Source: Warburgia ugandensis
Lineage: Eukaryota > Streptophyta > Magnoliopsida > Canellales > Canellaceae
Length of the DNA: 64,000 nt
Assembly (NCBI GenBank): GCA_035236585.1
Contig: CP141127.1
Coordinates: forward strand, 48,002,001-48,066,000
Direction: 5' to 3'
The position numbers and the translations under genes were made by a program. The notes beneath the pieces are model-generated. The model saw nothing but the letters and a program-made list of their open reading frames with translations. It was not told where the DNA came from and made no database searches. Below, in pieces: positions 55,071 to 64,000 of this stretch (within the stretch, counting starts at the first letter, position 1; each line of letters begins with the position of its first letter).

Positions 55071-58000
55071 TGTGTCAATTAGATCATCTAACCATTCAAA
55101 ATTGTAAAATTTAGCTTGATTTTTAATTTACCTCAAATTGACCATCCAAACTTTAAAAATTTCAAAAATCAACGGTCAGATGATCATTAGAGCTTATTAG
55201 ATGACTAATGTATGGTTTAGATGATTCTAATTTAGTCTTTTATTTTGCAGATCAACTAAAAGAAATTGGATGGCTCGAATCTATGTTCAATAGTGTTGAT
55301 CAAGTGAACATCAATAAGGCAAGAGTCCTAGTTGGAAGAGGATTCCTAATGAGAAGAGTCCTAATTTGGGAGAGGAGAAAGTTTCCTCATAGGAAGCTAC
55401 CTCTTCAAGGAAAGAGTTTGAGACAAATAAGGAAGTGCAAAGACTATAAAGAGGGAAACCGAGTGAGGGAGGAGTTGTATTTTTTTTAGAGTTTGGAGTT
55501 TTTGGAGTTCTCTTAGTTGTTTTACTTGCCACTTTCTTTTTCTTGTTGTTTGGAGTTTCTCTTGTTTACTCGTGTCTATTTCACGTTGACAACCGTGTCT
55601 TGCCTTTCATCAACATCTTCCTCTTCAACATCCAGATTTCCATTTGTTTACCACACCATCTTCTTCTTCACATCCTTCTTTCATCCATCGCACTACAATC
55701 ACCACCCAGTATCTCCACATCTGATGCATCCAAAACTCTAGGCTAATGCACCAAACCAACACCGGTCTTCATAGGTCGCACGCCCAAAGTGAAATTTCAG
55801 GAAACATTCCAATTTTACCCTGCTTGAATAATTAAATTTACATTCCATGTGGTGTACAATTTTTATTCCCATTTTATGTTATTCCTATTTTGAGTTATTC
55901 GCATTCTGTATTATGTCATTACTGATTAGTGCAATTAATGGTACTGGTTTAACTACAGAAAACCATTAATTTCTTATTTATTTTAATTCATAATTGCAAT
56001 TAAATTTCCTAGAATATTTTGAGGATAGTTTCTAGTTGAATTACTATTCCTAATCTTTATTTTGGATTCTAAGAATAGATCTGAGCCGTTGAATCTTAAT
56101 TTCATTAATTTGATTAGATCTCTAAATATTTGAAGAACTTGACAAATTCCTCCGTCGGATCATTAATCCAGGGCATGTTGAACATAGTGATATAGGTTGA
56201 TCAAATTTTTGGACACCTAAAGTGAAGAAATTGGACAATATTAATCTAGGGAATTAGATTTTCTTAATTTTTCTAGTTTTAGTTTTAATTAAGGTTTTAG
56301 TGGTTATTTTTTTGTTCTTTTTCAAAATAGACTTCTAGAAGTTCATTGGTAAACAAAATATGAAGTTCAAATCTTTTCTGTTAATTTTTTTTTTCAATTG
56401 ATTAAATTTTAAATAATTAAATTTTATTAAAAACTCCAAAATTTTAAAGCAAGTCCTTGTGCGATCGACCCGTATTTGCATAGCTATACTACAATAGCTT
56501 GTGCACTGCGAAAAACATCAATAAGTTTTTGGCACCGTTTTTGGGACTTGCAAAGAAGTTTTTAAAGAATTTAATTTAAAATTCCAAAAAAATCCAAATT
56601 TTTTTTAAAATAAAAAATATTAGGAATTCCATTTTAGGCATTTTTAGGTGCATATTTTATTTTTTTGTCAGAACCACTTTATTTCCTGAATTTGCTACTA
56701 ATTGTTATATTTCTTTTTCAGGAAATTGTCAAGTGGAGCATTATCAATTAAATAGATTTTTCTTGCTTTCTTATATTAGGAAATTTTCTTTTCTTTTGTA
56801 GTGAATCTTGTAGTGAGGCCCCTTTGTAATTTTCTCTTTTAATTTTAATTTTTAAAGGGTTGTAATAATACAGGGCAAGTGTGGGATAAGGTGGCCCACA
56901 CTTGCTCTTCATTAGAAACCCCACTGTAAGTCTTCTCACTCATTTAATTTCTAGATTAGGGTTTGCATTTAGAATAATTTTGCATTGGTTAGTAGTTTAA
57001 TTGCATATAGAAAGCATCCTTTATAATTTTTGCATTTTTCGAGTTTTGCATTAGTTTATTGCTTTTCATTGCATCTTAGGACACGGTTAATGCTTTAAGG
57101 TGATATATATGCTGATCGAATTTCCATGGAGTGTGGAATTAATTAGTAAGGGAACCCTACCTCCATAAGATCAGGCATGGATTTCATCACCACTCATTGG
57201 CCTACCTAGGATAATCACCTCAAGCACATTACCTTAACTTTCAATCAAGTTAAAATCAATCAGAAGAGACCTATAGGGCCATCACATGCTCGTAGGACCC
57301 TCTTACTAAGAAGAGATTTATTGTCACTGTAGTGGCTTTTGAGCACTATGGTTATTGAGGGTTGTCTAATAGATCCTCGCTCTTCCCTCACCTCTTGTTG
57401 ACGTTTGTGAGGTCTAAATGCCTCTTTACATGAGAGTTGTATTAACCACCTTGCGAAGAACCTAATTGGTAAGTAATAATCAAGTCTAAAGGAGAGGAGG
57501 AGTGCTAGAGTAGGCTAATTAAAAGCATTGTCTGGACACAAATTCAAGAAAATCAATATGCTGCTTATTAACCTCAAGGATTATATTGTGTCCTTTGTTT
57601 GTTCATCTTTCTAGGAGGTTAGGTTGCATCATGTAGGTTAGTTTCGTCTTTAAAAAAAAGAAAAAAAAAGAAGATGGAGCCATCAGCTTATTGGATTCGG
57701 TCACATAATGAGACAAATATGTTTAACCCCTTGTTTGAGAGTTTTTTTTCTGAGCGTATACCTATGACGATTTGAGGTCAAGGTATATTTCCAATGGAAT
57801 GTAACCATATCCAATTAGAAAGATTTATGTTGCTGTACACACACATATGCACTTCGAGAAATAGCTCAAATAAAATGTCTTTAATATGTGTATGGTGAGT
57901 AAAATTGTCAAATCCTCTACATTAAGTTATGAAAAATTAGTAAAATTACTAATGAATGAGGATTCTCTAAGATAAAATAAGGGACTCGAATTTATTGAAT

Positions 58001-58192
58001 TTTGTGGGTATATTCACTACAAACCCTTATGAGGCCTAACTCGTCCACTAGGGGTAACCTAGCGGTTCAAGGGCTTATTTCATGTGCTAAATGCAATCGT
58101 GAGTACCTACGAAAGTGACAACTTATACCAGTTTTGTGTAAAATATTTGTCTGCATGTTTTGCTTCGGACTAGCAAAATGCTGGTTGGGGTG
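55071..58192 (+). mobile_element. Array unit 11 (3122 bp)
   Basis: LTR 55071-56523, internal 56524-58192. Third-block states throughout. Private GATCAGGCATGG at 57171-57180. Shares a GTTGTATTTTTTT run with unit 7. Confidence 0.9.
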
Positions 58193-61100
58193 TGTGTCAA
58201 TTAGATCATCTAACCATTCAAAATTGTAAAATTTAGCTTGATTTTTAATTTACCTCAAATTGACCATCCAAACTTTAAAAATTTCAAAAATCAACGGTCA
58301 GATGATCATTAGAGCTTATTAGATGACTAATGTATGGTTTAGATGATTCTAATTTAGTCTTTTATTTTGCGGATCAACTAAAAGAAATTGGATGGCTCGA
58401 ATCTATGTTCAATAGTGTTGATCAAGTGAACATCAATAAGGCAAGAGTCCTAGTTGGAAGAGGATTCCTAATGAGAAGAGTCCTAATTTGGGAGAGGAGA
58501 AAGTTTCCTCATAGGAAGCTACCTCTTCAAGGAAAGAGTTTGAGACAAATAAGGAAGTGCAAAGACTATAAAGAGGGAAACCGAGTGAGGGAGGAGTTGT
58601 TTTTTTAGAGTTTGGAGTTTTTGGAGTTCTCTTAGTTGTTTTACTTGCCTCTTTCTTTTTCTTGTTGTTTGGAGTTTCTCTTGTTTACTCGTGTCTATTT
58701 CACGTTGACAACCGTCTCTTGCCTTTCATCAACATCTTCCTCTTCAACATCCAGATTTCCATTTGTTTACCACACCATCTTCTTCTTCACATCCTTCTTT
58801 CATCCATCGCACTACAATCACCACCCAGTATCTCCACATCTGATGCATCCAAAACTCTAGGCTAATGCACCAAACCAACACCGGTCTTCATAGGTCGCAC
58901 GCCCAAAGTGAAATTTCAGAAACATTCCAATTTTACCCCTGCTTGAATAATTAAATTTACATTCCATGTGGTGTACAATTTTTATTCCCATTTTATGTTA
59001 TTCCTATTTTGAGTTATTCGCATTCTGTATTATGTCATTACTGTTTAATGCAATTAATGGTACTGGTTTAACTACAGAAAACCATTAATTTCTTATTTAT
59101 TTTAATTCATAATTGCAATTAAATTTCCTAGAATATTTTGAGGATAGTTTCTAGTTGAATTACTATTCCTAATCTTTATTTTGGATTCTAAGAATAGATC
59201 TGAGCCGTTGAATCTTAATTTCATTAATTTGATTAGATCTCTAAATATTTGAAGAACTTGACAAATTCCTCCGTCGGATCATTAATCCAGGGCATGTTGA
59301 ACATAGTGATATAGGTTGATCAAATTTTTGGACACCTAAAGTGAAGAAATTGGACAATATTAATCTAGGGAATTAGATTTTCTTAATTTTTCTAGTTTTA
59401 GTTTTAATTAAGGTTTTAGTGGTTATTTTTTTGTTCTTTTTCAAAATAGACTTCTAGAAGTTCATTGGTAAACAAAATATGAAGTTCAAATCTTTTACTG
59501 TTAATTTTTTTTCAATTGATTAAATTTTAAATAATTAAATTTTATTAAAAACTCCAAAATTTTAAAGCAAGTCCTTGTGCGATCGACCCGTATTTGCATA
59601 GCTATACTACAATAGCTTGTGCACCTGCGAAAAAACATCAATAAGTTTTTGGCACCGTTTTTGGGACTTGCAAAGAAGTTTTTAAAGAATTTAATTTAAA
59701 ATTCCAAAAAAATCCAAATTTTTTTTAAAATAAAAAATATTAGGAATTCCATTTTAGGCATTTTTAGGTGCATATTTTATTTTTTTGTCAGAACCACTTT
59801 ATTTCCTGAATTTGCTACTAATTGTTATATTTCTTTTTCAGAAATTGTCAAGTGGAGCATTATCAATTAAATAGATTTTTCTTGCTTTCTTATATTAGGA
59901 AATTTTCTTTTCTTTTGTAGTGAATCTTGTAGTGAGGCCCCTTTGTAATTTTCTCTTTTAATTTTAATTTTTAAAGGGTTGTAATAATACAGGGCAAGTG
60001 TGGGATAAGGTGGCCCACACTTGCTCTTCATTAGAAACCCCACTGTAAGTCTTCTCACTCATTTAATTTCTAGATTAGGGTTTGCATTTAGAATAATTTT
60101 GCATTGGTTAGTAGTTTAATTGCATATAGAAAGCATCCTTTATAATTTTTGCATTTTTCGAGTTTTGCATTAGTTTATTGCTTTTCATTGCATCTTAGGA
60201 CACGGTTAATGCTTTAAGGTGATATATATGCTGATCGAATTTCCATGGAGTGTGGAATTAATTAGTAAGGGAACCCTACCTCCATAAGATCAGGGGTGGA
60301 TTTCATCACCACTCATTGGCCTACCTAGGATAATCACCTCAAGCACATTACCTTAACTTTCAATCAAGTTAAAATCAATCAGAAGAGACCTATAGGGCCA
60401 TCACATGCTCGTAGGACCCTCTTACTAAGAAGAGATTTATTGTCACTGTAGTGGCTTTTGAGCACTATGGTTATTGAGGGTTGTCTAATAGATCCTCGCT
60501 CTTCCCTCACCTCTTGTTGACGTTTGTGAGGTCTAAATGCCTCTTTACATGAGAGTTGTATTAACCACCTTGCGAAGAACCTAATTGGTAAGTAATAATC
60601 AAGTCTAAAGGAGAGGAGGAGTGCTAGAGTAGGCTAATTAAAAGCATTGTCTGGACACAAATTCAAGAAAATCAATATGCTGCTTATTAACCTCAAGGAT
60701 TATATTGTGTCCTTTGTTTGTTCATCTTTCTAGGAGGTTAGGTTGCATCATGTAGGTTAGTTTCGTCTTTAAAAAAAAGAAAAAAAAAGAAGATGGAGCC
60801 ATCAGCTTATTGGATTCGGTCACATAATGAGACAAATATGTTTAACCCCTTGTTTGAGAGTTTTTTTTCTGAGCGTATACCTATGACGATTTGAGGTCAA
60901 GGTATATTTCCAATGGAATGTAACCATATCCAATTAGAAAGATTTATGTTGCTGTACACACACATATGCACTTCGAGAAATAGCTCAAATAAAATGTCTT
61001 TAATATGTGTATGGTGAGTAAAATTGTCAAATCCTCTACATTAAGTTATGAAAAATTAGTAAAATTACTAATGAATGAGGATTCTCTAAGATAAAATAGG

Positions 61101-61310
61101 GGACTCGAATTTATTGAATTTTGTGGGTATATTCACTACAAACCCTTATGAGGCCTAACTCGTCCACTAGGGGTAACCTAGCGGTTCAAGGGCTTATTTC
61201 ATGTGCTAAATGCAATCGTGAGTACCTACGAAAGTGACAACTTATACCGCTTTGTGTAAAATATTTGTCTGCATGTTTTGCTTCGGACTAGCAAAATGCT
61301 GGTTGGGGTG
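58193..61310 (+). mobile_element. Array unit 12 (3118 bp)
   Basis: LTR 58193-59643, internal 59644-61310. Third-block states, with ATACCGCTTTGTG at its end as in unit 7. The leader has CCCAAAGTG, as in units 5, 10 and 11. Confidence 0.9.
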
Positions 61311-64000
61311 TGTGTCAATTAGATCATCTAACCATTCAAAATTGTAAAATTTAGCTTGATTTTTAATTTACCTCAAATTGACCATCCAAACTTTAAAAAT
61401 TTCAAAAATCAACGGTCAGATGATCATTAGAGCTTATTAGATGTCTAATGTATGGTTTAGATGATTCTAATTTAGTCTTTTATTTTGCAGATCAACTAAA
61501 AGAAATTGGATGGCTCGAATCTATGTTCAATAGTGTTGATCAAGTGAACATCAATAAGGCAAGAGTCCTAGTTGGAAGAGGATTCCTAATGAGAAGAGTC
61601 CTAATTTGGGAGAGGAGAAAGTTTCCTCATAGGAAGCTACCTCTTCAAGGAAAGAGTTTGAGACAAATAAGGAAGTGCAAAGACTATAAAGAGGGAAACC
61701 GAGTGAGGGAGGAGTTGTGTTTTTTTAGAGTTTGGAGTTTTTGGAGTTCTCTTAGTTGTTTTACTTGCCAGTTTCTTTTTCTTGTTGTTTGGAGTTTCTC
61801 TTGTTTACTCGTGTCTATTTCACGTTGACAACCGTCTCTTGCCTTTCATCAACATCTTCCTCTTCAACATCCAGATTTCCATTTGTTTACCACACCATCT
61901 TCTTCTTCACATCCTTCTTTCATCCATCGCACTACAATCACCACCCAGTATCTCCACATCTGATGCATCCAAAACTCTAGGCTAATGCACCAAACCAACA
62001 CCGGTCTTCATAGGTCGCACGCCCAGTGAAATTTTAGGAAACATTCCAATTTTACCCCTGCTTGAATAATTAAATTTACATTCCATGTGGTGTACAATTT
62101 TTATTCCCATTTTATGTTATTCCTATTTTGAGTTATTCGCATTCTGTATTATGTCATTACTGTTTAATGCAATTAATGGTACTGGTTTAACTACAGAAAA
62201 CCATTAATTTCTTATTTATTTTAATTCATAATTGCAATTAAATTTCCTAGAATATTTTGAGGATAGTTTCTAGTTGAATTACTATTCCTAATCTTTATTT
62301 TGGATTCTAAGAATAGATCTGAGCCGTTGAATCTTAATTTCATTAATTTGATTAGATCTCTAAATATTTGAAGAACTTGACAAATTCCTCCGTCGGATCA
62401 TTAATCCAGGGCATGTTGAACATAGTGATATAGGTTGATCAAATTTTTGGACACCTAAAGTGAAGAAATTGGACAATATTAATCTAGGGAATTAGATTTT
62501 CTTAATTTTTCTAGTTTTAGTTTTAATTAAGGTTTTAGTGGTTATTTTTTTGTTCTTTTTCAAAATAGACTTCTAGAAGTTCATTGGTAAACTAAATATG
62601 AAGTTCAAATCTTTTCTGTTAATTTTTTTTTTCAATTGATTAAATTTTAAATAATTAAATTTTATTAAAAACTCCAAAATTTTAAAGCAAGTCCTTGTGC
62701 GATCGACCCGTATTTGCATAGCTATACTACAATAGCTTGTGCACTTGCGAAAAACATCAATAAGTTTTTGGCACCGTTTTTGGGACTTGCAAAGAAGTTT
62801 TTAAAGAATTTAATTTAAAATTCCAAAAAAATCCAAATTTTTTTTAAAATAAAAAATATTAGGAATTCCATTTTAGGCATTTTTAGGTGCATATTTTATT
62901 TTTTTTGTCAGAACCACTTTATTTCTTGAATTTGCTACTAATTGTTATATTTCTTTTTCAGGAAATTGTCAAGTGGAGCATTATCAATTAAATAGATTTT
63001 TCTTGCTTTCTTAGATTAGGAAATTTTTTTTTTTTTTTTAGTGAATCTTGTAGTGAGGCCCCTTTGTAATTTTCTCTTTTAATTTTAATTTTTAAAGGGT
63101 TGTAATAATACAGGGCAAGTGTGGGATAAGGTGGCCCACACTTGATCTTCATTAGAAACCCCACTGTAAGTCTTCTCACTCATTTAATTTCTAGATTAGG
63201 GTTTGCATTTAGAATAATTTTGCATTGGTTAGTAGTTTAATTGCATATAGAAAGCATCCTTTATAATTTTTGCATTTTTCGAGTTTTGCATTAGTTTATT
63301 GCTTTTCATTGCATCTTAGGACACGGTTAATGCTTTAAGGTGATATATATGCTGATCGAATTTCCATGGAGTGTGGAATTAATTAGTAAGGGAACCCTAC
63401 CTCCATAAGATCAAGGGTGGATTTCATCACCACTCATTGGCCTACCTAGGATAATCACCTCAAGCACATTACCTTAACTTTCAATCAAGTTAAAATCAAT
63501 CAGAAGAGACCTATAGGGCCATCACATGCTCGTAGGACCCTCTTACTAAGAAGAGATTTATTGTCACTGTAGTGGCTTTTGAGCACTATGGTTATTGAGG
63601 GTTGTCTAATAGATCCTCGCTCTTCCCTCACCTCTTGTTGACGTATGTGAGGTCTAAATGCCTCTTTACATGAGAGATGTATTAACCACCTTGCGAAGAA
63701 CCTAATTGGTAAGTAATAATCAAGTCTAAAGGAGAGGAGGAGTGCTAGAGTAGGCTAATTAAAAGCATTGTCTGGACACAAATTCAAGAAAATCAATATG
63801 CTGCTTATTAACCTCAAGGATTATATTGTGTCCTTTGTTTGTTCATCTTTCTAGGAGGTTAGGTTGCATCATGTAGGTTAGTTTCGTCTTTAAAAAAAAG
63901 AAAAAAAAAGAAGATGGAGCAATCAGCTTATTGGATTCGGTCACATAATGAGAGAAATATGTTTAACCCCTTGTTTGAGAGTTTTTTTTCTGAGCGTATA
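61311..64000 (+). mobile_element. Array unit 13, cut by window end
   Basis: LTR 61311-62762, internal 62763 to the window end (about 430 bp missing). Third-block LTR tail, but it returns to the unit 1-3 states CTTGATCTTC and CTTAGATTAGG in the internal segment and to GAGAGAAATATG. A related subtype may therefore continue to the right. Confidence 0.9.

Larger units (their letters stand above)
23819..64000 (+). repeat. Head-to-tail array of a ~3.12 kb LTR-internal unit
   Basis: Thirteen LTRs and thirteen internal segments alternate without interruption, unit lengths 3114-3152 bp, all in the same orientation. The array leaves the window on the right. Every LTR is followed by a primer-binding-site-like motif, and every LTR after the first is preceded by a polypurine tract. 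Each unit is thus half of an LTR-int-LTR element and adjacent units share LTRs. Unequal crossing-over between LTRs, or recombination during reverse transcription or integration, can make such arrays; tandem TRIM-type elements in plants are a known parallel. The internal part has no gag or pol. Many length differences are in homopolymer runs. Confidence 0.95.

Noticed and set aside
23956-61828. A ~93-codon plus-strand open frame (MYGLDDSNLVFYFADQLKE...) repeated in every unit, as if a conserved small gene family
   Set aside because: It lies across the LTR upstream region and TATA motif, has no recognised domain, and its conservation is no higher than that of the surrounding non-coding DNA. It reflects young repeat copies, not selection.
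24298-61985. Open frames of 67-74 codons in the LTR leader (SFSCCLEFLLF..., overlapping frames)
   Set aside because: Two overlapping frames are equally open because the C/T-rich leader lacks stops. No codon bias or homology was recognised.
25528-63179. A 63-codon minus-strand open frame in every internal segment (MRRLTVGFLMK...)
   Set aside because: Same reasoning: low-complexity, no domain, same conservation as its flanks, and antisense to the element.
23819-64000. CRISPR-like or bacterial repeat array
   Set aside because: The period is 3.12 kb with LTR architecture and the context is plant; there are no short repeats with unique spacers.
23819-64000. Ribosomal DNA or a host multigene cluster
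   Set aside because: No rRNA, 5S or coding signal in the unit. The primer-binding-site-like and polypurine motifs at the LTR borders explain it better.

Overview
This is an AT-rich (about 70% A+T), gene-poor stretch of plant nuclear DNA built almost entirely from transposable elements. The plant assignment rests on the element types: LTR retrotransposons with plant-style primer-binding sites and polypurine tracts, and a plant MuDR/MULE transposase relic. I see no intact host gene. The open reading frames present are short and lie inside repeats.

Region 1 (1-17976) is one retrotransposon family nested into itself. A plus-strand long terminal repeat (LTR), whose first ~2 kb lies off the window, is split at 2267/16564. 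The insert is a complete element of the same family on the minus strand (2268-16563). It has two ~5.5 kb LTRs around a ~3.2 kb non-coding internal region with a recognisable primer-binding site and polypurine tract. LTRs longer than the internal region and the absence of gag/pol make it LARD-like (non-autonomous). The two LTRs differ by about 11% in the stretch I counted, so the insertion is old.

Region 2 (17977-19702) is a broken MuDR-like (MULE) transposase gene. The outer LTR ends inside its coding region. The order of events is therefore MULE first, then the plus-strand retroelement, then the minus-strand retroelement.

Region 3 (about 19700-23818) is mostly unrecognised. It holds a tRNA-like sequence (minus strand), a 58-bp direct duplication, and what looks like the 3' part of another LTR ending near 23525.

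Region 4 (23819-64000, running off the right edge) is the main feature: a head-to-tail array of a ~3.12 kb unit, with 12 full units and a 13th cut by the window end. Each unit is a ~1.45 kb LTR plus a ~1.67 kb non-coding internal segment. A primer-binding-site-like motif follows each LTR and a polypurine tract precedes every LTR after the first. The layout is LTR-int-LTR-int-..., a non-autonomous Ty3/gypsy-like element multiplied in tandem with shared LTRs, on the way to becoming a satellite. Compared units differ by roughly 0.5%. The exception is the outer ~270 bp of the first LTR, which is about 9% diverged and ends at a 33-bp repeat. Variant sites divide the array into blocks (units 1-3, 4-9, 10-13) with mosaic exchange.

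A ~350 bp module is shared, diverged, between the giant LTRs of region 1 and the internal segment of the tandem unit, although the two elements otherwise look unrelated. This is the least explained signal in the window.
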